From Pseudogemmobacter hezensis (lineage in GTDB: Bacteria > Pseudomonadota > Alphaproteobacteria > Rhodobacterales > Rhodobacteraceae): a stretch of DNA of 64,000 nt. This document shows positions 36,694 to 44,654 of this stretch, piece after piece. The stretch spans positions 92,922 through 156,921 of the forward strand of contig NZ_JABJXT010000011.1 of assembly GCF_013155295.1 (NCBI RefSeq), given 5' to 3'. The translations under genes and the position numbers were made by a program. Below the pieces are notes generated by a model, which saw only the letters and a list, made by a program, of their open reading frames with translations, had not been told where the DNA came from and ran no database searches. Every line of letters begins with the position of its first letter. Positions within the stretch are counted from its first letter, which is position 1.

Positions 36694-36849
36694 TCAGTAG
36701 CCGTAGCCCATGCCGACCAGAACCAGCACCGCCACCGCGAATACCGCAGCGCCTGCCAGGATCCCGCGCATCAGCCCAAAGCGCCGACCCACGCTGAACC
36801 CTGCAATCAGCGGCAGCGCCGCTGCGGCCGCATAAACCATGTCGTCCAT
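36694..36849 (-). CDS. Small membrane protein, hypothetical
   Basis: A 51-residue protein (DDMVYAAAAALPLIAGFSVG, then RRFGLMRGILAGAAVFAVAV) with two hydrophobic segments split by a basic turn, so both ends would lie on the same side of the membrane. A weak AAGGG lies before the ATG. It sits between ctaD and DUF2244 on the same strand. It might be an accessory of the oxidase, but it does not match the aa3 subunit IV I know. Reality is supported by composition and neighbours only. Confidence 0.5.
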   Translation of the reverse strand: MDDMVYAAAAALPLIAGFSVGRRFGLMRGILAGAAVFAVAVLVLVGMGYGY

Positions 36850-37000
36850 AACCAACCCTTTAATGAACCGAGTAGGGGTGTTTTGAAATACCCGGCACCG
36901 CCTGTGCAAGCGTGTTTGTGCAAACAGCCCCACTTTGTCGGCAAGGCCCGGCCTGCAGCGCCGGACCGTCCAGCCCGCAGCGCTGCACCATAATGAAAAA

Positions 37001-37020
37001 CGCCGGGGAGAGCCCCGGCG
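37001..37020. terminator. Terminator of ctaD (bidirectional)
   Basis: CGCCGGGG and CCCCGGCG form an 8-bp stem with a 4-base loop, with A5 before and T4 after, so it works in both directions. It lies 26 bases after ctaD. Confidence 0.9.
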
Positions 37021-37045
37021 TTTTGCGTTCTGATTAAGCTGCAGC

Positions 37046-38716
37046 TCAGTGGCTGTGCGAGCGATCCCAGTCTTCGCGCCTGGGCAGCGTCTCGAAGGTA
37101 TGCTCGGGCGGTGGGCAGGGCAGGGTCCATTCCAGCGTGTCGGCATATTCGTTCCAGTAGTTGTTCTCGGTCACGCGGCGGCCTGCAAGCAGGGTGTAGA
37201 ACACGATGCCGATGAAGAAGAGGAACGAGGCAAACGAGATGAAGGCACCGATCGACGAGATGTAGTTCCAGTATTCGAACTGCACCGGATAGTCGATGTA
37301 ACGGCGCGGCATGCCCTGACGGCCCAGGAAGTGCTGCGGGAAGAAGGTCAGGTTCGCGCCGATGAACATCAGCCAGAAGTGGATCTTGCCCGCAAACTCC
37401 GGATATTGGCGCCCCGACATTTTGCCGATCCAGAAATAGATCCCGGCAAAGATCCCGAACACCGCGCCAAGCGACATCACATAGTGGAAGTGGGCGACGA
37501 CATAATAGGTGTCGTGGTAGCCACGATCCAGCGGCGCCTGGCTCAGCACAACGCCCGTCACACCGCCAACGGTGAAGAGGAACAGGAAGCCGAAGGCGAA
37601 AAGCATCGGCGTCTTGAACTCGACCGAGCCGCCCCACATGGTGGCGATCCAGCTGAACACCTTGATGCCGGTCGGCACTGCGATGATCATGGTGGCGATC
37701 ATGAAGTAGCTTTGCTGACGCAGCGACATGCCGACGGTGTACATGTGGTGCGCCCAGACGACGAAGCCCAGAACGCCGATACCGACCATCGCATAGACCA
37801 TCGGCAGATAGCCAAAGACCGGCTTTTTCGAGAAGGTCGCAATCACCTGGCTGATGATGCCGAAGGCGGGCAGCACGATGATATAGACTTCCGGGTGGCC
37901 GAAGAACCACAGGATATGCTGGTAAAGGATCGGGTCTCCGCCACCTTCGGGCACGAAGAACGAGGTGCCGAAGTTACGGTCGGTCAGGAGCATGGTGATC
38001 GCACCCGCCAGAACCGGCAGCGCCAGCAGGATCAGCCAGGCGGTCACAAAGACCGACCAGGCGAACAGCGGCACCTTATGCATGGTCATGCCGGGGGCAC
38101 GCATGTTCAGGAAGGTGGTGATGATATTGATCGCACCAACGATCGAGGATGCCCCCGAAAGGTGGACGGCGAAGATCGCCAGATCCATCGAGAACCCGCC
38201 CTCGATATTCGAGAGCGGCGGGTAAAGCACCCAGCCCACGCCCGAGCCCGGCTGGCTGTCACCGCCCGGTGCAAACAGCGAGGCGACTGCCAGCGCGGTT
38301 CCCGAGACGTAAAGCCAGTAGGACAGGTTGTTCATCCGCGGGAAGGCCATGTCCGGCGCACCGATCTGCAGCGGCATGAAATAATTGCCGAAACCGCCGA
38401 ACAGCGCCGGAATAACCACAAAGAACATCATCAGGATGCCGTGTGCGGTAACCGTCACGTTCCAGAGGTGTCCGTTGGGCGTGCATTCTCCGACGGCGGC
38501 AGCGGTCAGCCGCATGCCCTCCATGCACATATATTGCACACCGGGCTCCATCAGCTCCATCCGCATGTAGACGGTGAAGATGACCGAGATCAGTCCGACG
38601 ATGGCCGCCGTGAACAGATAGAGAATCCCGATGTCTTTGTGGTTGGTGGACATGAACCAGCGCGTGAAGAATCCGCGATTGTCCTGGTCATGCCCGTGGG
38701 TGGCTGCATCCGCCAT
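37046..38716 (-). CDS. ctaD: aa3-type cytochrome c oxidase subunit I
   Basis: A 556-residue haem-copper oxidase subunit I with twelve membrane helices. The binuclear centre shows [15 protein letters not shown] (CuB His and the His-Tyr cross-link), WAHHMYTVG (two CuB His) and HFHYVMSLG (haem a and a3 His). The YF at the K-channel end and the D-channel NHKDIGILY region are present. It reduces oxygen to water and pumps protons. Subunits II and III are not in this window, as is common in Rhodobacteraceae where ctaD is alone. Preceded by GGGAGACGCCTATG. Confidence 0.98.
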   Translation of the reverse strand: MADAATHGHDQDNRGFFTRWFMSTNHKDIGILYLFTAAIVGLISVIFTVYMRMELMEPGVQYMCMEGMRLTAAAVGECTPNGHLWNVTVTAHGILMMFFVVIPALFGGFGNYFMPLQIGAPDMAFPRMNNLSYWLYVSGTALAVASLFAPGGDSQPGSGVGWVLYPPLSNIEGGFSMDLAIFAVHLSGASSIVGAINIITTFLNMRAPGMTMHKVPLFAWSVFVTAWLILLALPVLAGAITMLLTDRNFGTSFFVPEGGGDPILYQHILWFFGHPEVYIIVLPAFGIISQVIATFSKKPVFGYLPMVYAMVGIGVLGFVVWAHHMYTVGMSLRQQSYFMIATMIIAVPTGIKVFSWIATMWGGSVEFKTPMLFAFGFLFLFTVGGVTGVVLSQAPLDRGYHDTYYVVAHFHYVMSLGAVFGIFAGIYFWIGKMSGRQYPEFAGKIHFWLMFIGANLTFFPQHFLGRQGMPRRYIDYPVQFEYWNYISSIGAFISFASFLFFIGIVFYTLLAGRRVTENNYWNEYADTLEWTLPCPPPEHTFETLPRREDWDRSHSH

Positions 38717-39209
38717 AGGCGTCTCCCGCTATTGCACTCAGACCCCGGCCCTGGCTCTTGCCAATGGCTGGGGTCTCTTTTCCCTTGCTGATCTGTGTTT
38801 AGCGGGCGCGACGAAGCGCCGCAACGGTCGAATTGCCCTGGGGTGGATTCACCACAAAGGCCGTGACAGCTCTGTCGCATGGCAGTAACGGCCTGTTCAG
38901 CGGTGAAGGGGGCGGGATGATGCTCTGGCGGTATCTGCTGCGGTCATCGTGGCGGCCCACCTTGCGAAGGGCGGCTGTGAAGCCAGGCCCCCGGAAACCG
39001 GAATGGCAATGATGCAGGTTTGAATGACAAACCGTGCAAACTTCGATGTCACGCTACAGTCACGCTACATACATGCAGGCTAAAGTCAGGAATTTGCCGC
39101 GATGGTCCGGATTGGTCTTGACGTTAAAAAGTAAATCAGTCAGGAATAGCCGCAGATCAGCCAACCTCGTCAGAGGATAGCCAGAAACTTTCCCGCACCG
39201 GAGAGAACC
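38717..39209. other. Intergenic region with a tandem 11-bp repeat
   Basis: About 490 bases between the ctaD start (minus) and the small ORF before hemP (plus). It must hold both promoters. At 39048-39069 the 11-mer GTCACGCTACA occurs twice in direct tandem, a candidate site for an iron or redox regulator. A TTGACG at 39118 could be a -35 element, but a good -10 was not seen. No gene with convincing coding character was found. Confidence 0.5.
39048..39069. repeat. Tandem direct repeat of 11 bp
   Basis: GTCACGCTACA is repeated back-to-back without spacer, 141 bases before the small ORF and about 330 bases from ctaD. The 11-bp period is one helical turn, which would place two protein-binding sites on the same DNA face. 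No regulator was identified. Confidence 0.6.
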
Positions 39210-39332
39210 ATGCCCCGGCCTCAAATGGGTGACCGCCTGCCTCTGGCAGAAATGTTGCGCCAGACGGCGGCTGGGACGGCTCTTGGTGCGGCACTGGAAG
39301 CCCTTATCGAACGGGTGGGGACAGCGAAATGA
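39210..39332 (+). CDS. Small ORF translationally coupled to hemP
   Basis: A 40-residue ORF (PRPQMGDRLPLAEMLRQTAA then GTALGAALEALIERVGTAK). A GGAGAG lies 4 bases before the ATG and its stop overlaps the hemP start as ATGA, both of which support translation. The protein is a short soluble helix-forming peptide with no signal and no recognised family. It could be a coupling leader for hemP or a small partner of haem uptake. Too short for composition to prove coding. Confidence 0.55.
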   Translation: MPRPQMGDRLPLAEMLRQTAAGTALGAALEALIERVGTAK

Positions 39333-39499
39333 ATGCGCATACCGAAGCTGCTTTGACGCCCTGGCTGCAGGGCGATGCAACCCCCGTGCATGAGGCGCGG
39401 GTGCTGACCGAAGGCGGCTCGCTCGCCAAGATCGTGCTGGACAATCAGATCTACACGCTGCGCATCACGCGCCAGGGCAAGCTGATCCTGACGAAATAA
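39329..39499 (+). CDS. hemP: Hemin uptake protein HemP
   Basis: A 56-residue protein ending in the family signature YTLRITRQGKLILTK, with LAKIVLDNQI before it. HemP (HmuP) is a small protein of haem/iron uptake loci; in some alphaproteobacteria it acts as a co-activator of haem receptor transcription. No receptor or ABC haem importer gene is in this window, so it is an orphan here. It overlaps the preceding small ORF by 4 bases. Iron control (Fur/Irr/RirA) is expected from the family but no box was recognised. Confidence 0.9.
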   Translation: MNAHTEAALTPWLQGDATPVHEARVLTEGGSLAKIVLDNQIYTLRITRQGKLILTK

Positions 39500-39500
39500 G

Positions 39501-39531
39501 CCTGACCAGCGGCCTGTCCGCGTCAGGTTTT
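39501..39531 (+). terminator. Probable terminator of hemP
   Basis: CCTGAC right after the hemP stop pairs with GTCAGG, followed by TTTTCC. The stem is six pairs with a long loop that can fold further, so strength is moderate. Confidence 0.55.
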
Positions 39532-39685
39532 CCTCTGTCCGGCGACTCTCCCTCGTGTTGTCGGACAGGGGGATTTCTGTTTCAGATCGGCTTTTGCACG
39601 GGCCCCGGATCGGCAGGGAATGGCCGGAAACGGGGGGCCTTTGGGGCCGGAAAAGCTGCCGTCAGTGGCAGGTTCAGAACTGAAG

Positions 39686-39714
39686 AAAGGGCGGGCTCCG
39701 GCACCGCCCTTTTT
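39686..39714 (+). terminator. Strong terminator with no gene in front of it
   Basis: AAAGGGCGG and CCGCCCTTT form a nine-pair stem with a 9-base loop, followed by T5. The nearest upstream plus-strand gene (hemP) ends about 190 bases earlier and has its own hairpin. It may end a small RNA starting around 39570-39620, or act as a backup. On the minus strand it has A/T flanks too and could stop read-through from tRNA-Leu. Confidence 0.8.
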
Positions 39715-39951
39715 GATTCGCGGGATCGGCCCTGAAGCTGGTTGTTGCGGGCGGCCAGGGCTTTCGCAAAGTCATTCCGAAACACCCAGGCAGGCCCGGC
39801 CACGGCAAAGCCGTATCCGGCAAGTGTCGGTCGTTATGGGCAAGTGCGGATTTATCTGTGGTGCCAGAGACAGAGGCGTGAACGCTTGATCAGAGCGCCG
39901 TGTCGGGGCGAAGACAGGGCAGGCAGGGTCTGATCGCTGTTAACTCGGGCC

Positions 39952-39985
39952 AAAAAAGCAAAAACCCTGGAAATTCCGGGGTTTG
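39952..39985 (-). terminator. Terminator of tRNA-Leu
   Basis: On the minus strand AACCCCGGAATTTCCAGGGTT, folding into a small hairpin with one bulge, is followed by TTTGCTTTTTT. It lies directly after the tRNA 3' end. Confidence 0.75.
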
Positions 39986-39996
39986 CCTGAACCGAT

Positions 39997-40083
39997 TGGT
40001 GCGGATGAAAAGACTCGAACTTTCACTCCGGTTAAGGAACAGCGACCTCAACGCTGCGCGTCTACCAATTCCGCCACATCCGC
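39997..40083 (-). tRNA. tRNA-Leu (anticodon GAG)
   Basis: An 87-base tRNA including an encoded CCA end. The acceptor stem is GCGGATG/CATCCGC, the D-arm GGCGGAATTGGTAGACGCG is typical of Leu, and the anticodon arm CAGCG-TTGAGGT-CGCTG gives anticodon GAG. The long variable arm (TGTTCCTTAACCGGAG) marks a class II tRNA. The T-arm GTTCGAGTC is standard. Reads CUC/CUU codons. Confidence 0.96.
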
Positions 40084-40348
40084 ACTTATCAGATCAGGTG
40101 GCGGCTATGTAGCTTTACTCGCGGGCGAAGGAAAGGGGTAATTTCAACTTTCTCGATCCGGGTTTGCGCTTCTTTCACCCTGGCTCGGGATGGGGCTGAC
40201 AGTTGCGGGCCCTGGTCGCTTCGTGGCATGAAACGCCTTAGCCCATCTCGTCTTTAAACCTGCCCGGGCGGCAGGGCGCGGGCGGGCCGGAGTTTGGCCG
40301 TGGCATCCCCGGGAGAGATGCCAGAAAGAACATGTCAGAGAGATCACG

Positions 40349-41023
40349 ATGACTGAATGGACCCATATCCCTGGCCTCGCCCCCTATCCCGAGACCCTCG
40401 CAAAAATGGAGGCGCGGGTGGCAGCCATCGCAGCAGGCGAGGCGGATGAGGCGGTCTGGCTGCTGGAACATCCGCCCCTTTACACCTCGGGCACCTCTGC
40501 CCGGCCCGAGGATCTGGTCGCGCCGGATCGCTTTCCCGTCTATCCGGCGGGCAGGGGTGGGCAATATACCTATCACGGCCCCGGCCAGCGGGTGATCTAC
40601 ACCATGCTTGATCTGAAAAAGCGCGGCGGGCCCAATGGCAATGATGTGCGCTGCTTTGTGCGCGCGCTTGAGCGGTGGGTGATCGACACCCTGGCCGAGT
40701 TCGGCATCAAAGGCGAGATCCGGCCCGGCCGTGTCGGCGTCTGGGTGGTGCGCCCCGACCGCCCCGCCGGCCTGGATGGCAGCCCGGCCGAGGATAAGAT
40801 CGCCGCCATCGGCATCAAGATCCGCCGTGGCGTCAGCTTTCACGGCATCTCGATCAACGTCGAGCCGGATCTGTCGCATTTCTCCGGCATCATCCCCTGC
40901 GGCATCCGCGACCATGGCGTGACCAGCCTCGTCGATCTGGGCCTGCCGGTGGGGATGCAGGATCTCGACGCGGCGCTGATGCGCCATTTCGAGCCCGCCT
41001 TCACCTTTGCCTGCACGACCTGA
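40349..41023 (+). CDS. lipB: Lipoyl(octanoyl) transferase
   Basis: A 224-residue enzyme transferring octanoyl groups from ACP to the lipoyl domains of 2-oxoacid dehydrogenases and GcvH. Conserved [25 protein letters not shown], the catalytic Lys in [16 protein letters not shown], and the acyl-accepting Cys in [15 protein letters not shown] are all intact. Standard length. No partner lipA nearby. An AGAGAG lies 5 to 10 bases before the ATG. It converges on the ScfR gene. Confidence 0.96.
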   Translation: MTEWTHIPGLAPYPETLAKMEARVAAIAAGEADEAVWLLEHPPLYTSGTSARPEDLVAPDRFPVYPAGRGGQYTYHGPGQRVIYTMLDLKKRGGPNGNDVRCFVRALERWVIDTLAEFGIKGEIRPGRVGVWVVRPDRPAGLDGSPAEDKIAAIGIKIRRGVSFHGISINVEPDLSHFSGIIPCGIRDHGVTSLVDLGLPVGMQDLDAALMRHFEPAFTFACTT

Positions 41024-41043
41024 GCTGCGCCGCGCCGCGTCGC

Positions 41044-42441
41044 CTAATCGGCGATCTCATAGGGCAACAGATCGCGGGTGTTCGGATCAACCCTGAGCCG
41101 CCGCTCCAGCGGCGGGATCGAGCGCTGATGGCAATTGGTGCGCTCGCAGATCCGGCAGGAAATGCCGATCGGCTCAAACCTGCCGCGCGGGTCCAGCCCG
41201 TCGGAATAGACCAGATCGGCGGCATGCTGCACCTCGCAACCCAGCCCAATCGCATAGCGGCGGACCGGGGCAAGGAAGGCCCCTGCAGGCTTGGACACCT
41301 CTCTTGCCACGTTCAGATAGCGCACCCCATCCGGCGTCTCGACAAACTGGCGCAGGAATTTCCCTGGCGTTTCAAAGGCCTGGTGCACGTTCCACAAAGG
41401 GCAGGCGCCGCCAAACCGCGCAAATTGCAGCCGCGTGGCGGAATGACGCTTGGTAATCGTGCCCGCCTGGTCGACGCGAACAAAGAAGAAGGGGATCCCC
41501 TTGGCGCCTGGCCGCTGCAGCGTGGACAGCCGATGCGCCACCTGCTCGATCGAGGCGCCAAACAGCTCGGCCAGCCGCTCAAGGTCATGGCGGGTCTTGC
41601 GCGCGGCCTGCAAAAAAACGCGGTAGGGCAGCAGCGCCGCCCCGGCGAAATAATTGGCCAGCCCGATCTTGGCGATGTCACGCGCCTCTGGTGTCGAGAA
41701 GCGCGCCAGGTCCAGCGTCGCCTCAAGCAGGTCATTTTGGGTCAGCAGCGCCAGCTGGTGCAAAAGCTGAAACCGCTGCGTCGCATCCTGGGCGCGGTGC
41801 GAGATCATTAACCGCCGCGTCGCCGGATCGAAATGGCGCACCCGGTCGCCATCCTCATAATGCAACGAGATACCACGCTGGCGCAGCAGATCCTGGGCCA
41901 GCTGCACGACATCGCGCCTCGGCTCTGCCGAGCCTGCGAAATTCTCGGCCGCCCGGTCCACCGCATCAATGTAATTGTCGCAATAGTGAAAGAAGTCGCG
42001 CACCTCTTCCCAGGGGCTGGGCTTCAGCCCGACATCCTCGCGCCCCAATGCCTCATCCAGCGAGGCCAGCCGCTCATGGCTTTGCCGATAGGCGCGGTGC
42101 AGATCCAGAAAAGCCCGCGCCAGCGCCGGCGCGTTTGAGGCCGCCAGCCGCAGATCCGCCAGCGGCGGGGTCAAAGCGGTAAAGACCGGATCCGCCAGCG
42201 CCTCGCGCATATCGGAAACCAGCCGCTCGCTTTCGCCCACCGTCAGCTCGGTGACATCAAGGCCAAACTCCTGCGCCAAAGCCAGCACCACCGCCGCCGA
42301 GACCGGACGGTGATTGTTCTCCATCTGGTTCAGATAGGGCAGTGAGACGCCCAGCTTATCGGCAAAGGCCTTTTGCGTCAGGCTCAGCCGTCCGCGGATC
42401 TCGCGCAGCTTCACCCCGGCATAGAGTTTTTGCGTGGCCAT
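41044..42441 (-). CDS. Short-chain fatty acyl regulator (ScfR/PccR/RamB type)
   Basis: A 465-residue transcription factor. Residues 8-66 are an XRE-type HTH (RLSLTQKAFADKLGVSLPYL). About 165-300 are an ImmA/IrrE-like domain whose metalloprotease HExxH is replaced by QLLHQLALL, so it is non-catalytic. About 320-460 are the DUF2083 sensor with CPLWNVHQ, LGCEVQHA and CRICERTNC, which in this family senses acyl-CoA or related metabolites. Members (RamB in Corynebacterium, PccR in Rhodobacter sphaeroides) control acetate or propionyl-CoA assimilation genes. Two TTTGCAAA sites directly upstream of the start suggest autoregulation. Confidence 0.9.
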   Translation of the reverse strand: MATQKLYAGVKLREIRGRLSLTQKAFADKLGVSLPYLNQMENNHRPVSAAVVLALAQEFGLDVTELTVGESERLVSDMREALADPVFTALTPPLADLRLAASNAPALARAFLDLHRAYRQSHERLASLDEALGREDVGLKPSPWEEVRDFFHYCDNYIDAVDRAAENFAGSAEPRRDVVQLAQDLLRQRGISLHYEDGDRVRHFDPATRRLMISHRAQDATQRFQLLHQLALLTQNDLLEATLDLARFSTPEARDIAKIGLANYFAGAALLPYRVFLQAARKTRHDLERLAELFGASIEQVAHRLSTLQRPGAKGIPFFFVRVDQAGTITKRHSATRLQFARFGGACPLWNVHQAFETPGKFLRQFVETPDGVRYLNVAREVSKPAGAFLAPVRRYAIGLGCEVQHAADLVYSDGLDPRGRFEPIGISCRICERTNCHQRSIPPLERRLRVDPNTRDLLPYEIAD

Positions 42442-42454
42442 ATCGGGCTCCGTA

Positions 42455-42482
42455 TTTGCAAATCGTAAAATCTATTTGCAAA
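42455..42482 (-). promoter_or_regulatory. Pair of TTTGCAAA operators before the ScfR gene
   Basis: TTTGCAAA occurs at 42455-42462 and 42475-42482, each a palindrome embedded in ATTTGCAAAT, starts 20 bp apart (two helical turns), 14 and 34 bases from the ATG. TTTGCAAA is the core of the sites known for RamB and PccR. The AT-rich spacer GTAAAATCTA suggests they overlap the promoter, so binding should repress. Confidence 0.8.
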
Positions 42483-42621
42483 TGCGGCAGGTCAAGCGGA
42501 ATCGGCCGCAGGCTTTCACGGACCTGATCCCTGCTGGCCCCATGCGCCAGGGAAATCTGGATATGGCCAGCCATATCCCCAGCCCGCCACCATGCCCCCG
42601 CAATCACCAAAGAGAGCCCCG

Positions 42622-43065
42622 ATGCCAGAGATCACCATCCGCCCCCTGACCCAAAGCGACGAGCAAGCCTGGCGTCGCCTCTGGACAGACTACCTGGCCT
42701 TTTACGAGACCACCGTCAGCGAAGAGGTCTATGCCAGCAGCTTTGCCCGCCTGATCGGCGATGATCCCCAGGATTTCTCGGGCCTGATCGCGCTGGTGGA
42801 TGGCCAGCCGCAGGGACTTACACATTTCCTTTTCCACCGTCACGGCTGGAAAATCGAAAACACCTGCTATCTCCAGGATCTCTATGTCTCGCCACAGGCT
42901 CGTGGCACCGGCCTTGGGCGAAAACTGATCGAAGCCGTTTACCGCATCGCCGATGAAAAAGGCGCCCCCAGCGTCTATTGGCTGACGCAAGAGTTCAATA
43001 CAACCGCCCGCCAGCTTTACGACCGGATTGCAAAGGTCACGCCCTTCATCCGCTACAATCGCTGA
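42622..43065 (+). CDS. GNAT-family N-acetyltransferase
   Basis: A 147-residue acetyltransferase. The acetyl-CoA loop is LYVSPQARGTGLGRKLIEAV (Q/RxxGxG/A), then VYWLTQEFNTTARQLYDRIA, a C-terminal pattern shared with several GNATs acting on amines or amino acids. ATG at 42622 begins the conserved PEITIRPLTQSDEQAW; ten upstream residues are possible but carry no conserved sequence. The substrate is unknown. Single gene that converges on trpE. Confidence 0.88.
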   Translation: MPEITIRPLTQSDEQAWRRLWTDYLAFYETTVSEEVYASSFARLIGDDPQDFSGLIALVDGQPQGLTHFLFHRHGWKIENTCYLQDLYVSPQARGTGLGRKLIEAVYRIADEKGAPSVYWLTQEFNTTARQLYDRIAKVTPFIRYNR

Positions 43066-43107
43066 AGGGCCTGTCGTTCATCTGTCCTTAAATATCCCGG
43101 GGGGAAT

Positions 43108-43123
43108 GGGGGGCTGGCCCCCC
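43108..43123. terminator. GC hairpin between convergent genes
   Basis: GGGGGG and CCCCCC pair around CTGG, preceded by the AT-rich AAATATCCCGGGGGG. It lies between the ends of the GNAT gene and trpE, where a terminator for both is expected. A T run is missing. It resembles the element at 10085-10126. Confidence 0.5.
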
Positions 43124-43145
43124 ATCTGCCAGCTCCGGCAAAGGC

Positions 43146-44654
43146 TCAGCCGTTTCCGCGCCGCGCAAACAGCCCCGCATCCTGCGCGGCCCGCCGCAAG
43201 GCGTTGGATTTATTGACGGTTTCCTGATATTCCGCCTCAGGGTCGCTGTCATAGACCACGCCACCCCCGGCCTGGATATAAAGCTTCTCGTCCTTCAGCA
43301 CCGCCGTGCGCAGCGCGATGCAGAAATCCATCTCGCCATTTGCCGCAAAATAGCCGCAGCCACCGCCATAGACGCCGCGCTTTTCCGGCTCCAGCTCGTC
43401 GATGATCTCCATCGCGCGAACTTTCGGCGCGCCAGAGACCGTGCCCGCAGGCAGACCCGCCAGCAATGCCGAAAGCGCATCCTCGCCCTCACGGATCTCG
43501 CCGACCACGTTTGAGACGATATGCATGACGTGGCTATAGCGCTCGATCACGAATTTCTCGGTTGGGCGCACTGTGCCCATCTTCGCCACCCGGCCCACAT
43601 CATTGCGACCCAGATCCAGCAGCATCAGATGTTCGGCCAGCTCTTTCTGATCGGCCAGCAGATCGGCCTCAAGGGCCAGATCCTCCTCCGGTGTCGCGCC
43701 ACGCTTGCGGGTGCCGGCGATGGGGCGGATCGTCACCTCACCATCGCGCAGCCGCACCAGGATCTCGGGGCTGGCCCCGACGATCTGATAGGGGCCAAAG
43801 TTGAAGAAGAACATGAAAGGCGAGGGGTTGGTCCGCCGCAGGCTGCGATAAAGCGCGAAGGGCGGCAGCGGGAAATCCATCGTCCAGCGCTGCGAGGGCA
43901 CCACCTGGAAAATATCGCCGGCGCGGATGTAATCCTTGGCGCGGGCAACCGCATCCATATAGCCCTGATGGCTGAAGTTCGAGGTCAGCTCGCCCGAGAT
44001 CGCAGCCCCGTCAATCTCACGCTGCACGGCGGGCGCGCGGTCCAGATCGCGCAACGCATCCATCACCCGCTCGGCCGCCTGGGCAAAGGCGGCGCGTGCC
44101 GTCAGCCCCGGCACATTCCAGGCGGGCGCGACCACGATCACCTCGCCGCGCACCCCATCCAGCACCGCCACCACGGATGGGCGCATCAGCACCGCATCGG
44201 GCAGGCCCAGCGGATCGGGGTTCACATCGGGCAGATGCTCGACCAGGCGGATCATGTCATAGCCCAGATAGCCAAACAGCCCCGCCGAGGCTGCAGGCAG
44301 ATCCTCGGGCATGTCGATATGGCATTCCGCGATCAGCGCTCTCAGCGTATCCAGCGGATGCCCGTCCAGCGCGGTGAAGCCATCGGGATCAAACCGCGCA
44401 TCGCGGTTGATCTCAGAGGCCTCACCCCGGCAGCGCCAGATCAGATCGGGCTTCATGCCGATGATCGAATAGCGCCCGCGGACCTCGCCGCCGGTGACCG
44501 ATTCCAGCATGAAAGTGTCTTTGCGGGCCTCGCCCAGTTTCAGCATCAATGAGACCGGCGTGTCGAGGTCCGCGGCCAGCCGCGCCCAGACCAGCTGGTT
44601 CTTCCCCTCAGCCCAGGCTTTTTCAAAGGCGTCGAACGAGGGTTCCAGCTTCAT
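43146..44654 (-). CDS. trpE: Anthranilate synthase component I
   Basis: A 502-residue chorismate-binding enzyme for the first step of tryptophan synthesis. It has IRAGDIFQVVPSQRW, the chorismate loop PEILVRLRDGEVTIRPIAGT, RKRGATPEEDLALEADLLAD, LLDLGRNDVGRVAKMGT and AGLPAGTVSGAPKVRAMEI. The tryptophan feedback site is in the N-terminal region (LMLKLGEARKDTFMLESV). It overlaps the upstream PpiD-like gene by 4 bases (ATGA), so both are co-translated. The glutamine amidotransferase subunit (trpG) is not next to it here. Confidence 0.96.
   Translation of the reverse strand: MKLEPSFDAFEKAWAEGKNQLVWARLAADLDTPVSLMLKLGEARKDTFMLESVTGGEVRGRYSIIGMKPDLIWRCRGEASEINRDARFDPDGFTALDGHPLDTLRALIAECHIDMPEDLPAASAGLFGYLGYDMIRLVEHLPDVNPDPLGLPDAVLMRPSVVAVLDGVRGEVIVVAPAWNVPGLTARAAFAQAAERVMDALRDLDRAPAVQREIDGAAISGELTSNFSHQGYMDAVARAKDYIRAGDIFQVVPSQRWTMDFPLPPFALYRSLRRTNPSPFMFFFNFGPYQIVGASPEILVRLRDGEVTIRPIAGTRKRGATPEEDLALEADLLADQKELAEHLMLLDLGRNDVGRVAKMGTVRPTEKFVIERYSHVMHIVSNVVGEIREGEDALSALLAGLPAGTVSGAPKVRAMEIIDELEPEKRGVYGGGCGYFAANGEMDFCIALRTAVLKDEKLYIQAGGGVVYDSDPEAEYQETVNKSNALRRAAQDAGLFARRGNG

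Noticed and set aside
37049..38791. Long plus-strand open frame (580 codons) opposite ctaD
   Set aside because: It is the antisense shadow of a highly conserved oxidase gene; its composition is His/Arg/Asp-rich with no domain.
38917..39012. Short plus-strand ORF before hemP with a G-rich leader
   Set aside because: About 31 codons, Arg/Pro-rich and no coupling to another gene.
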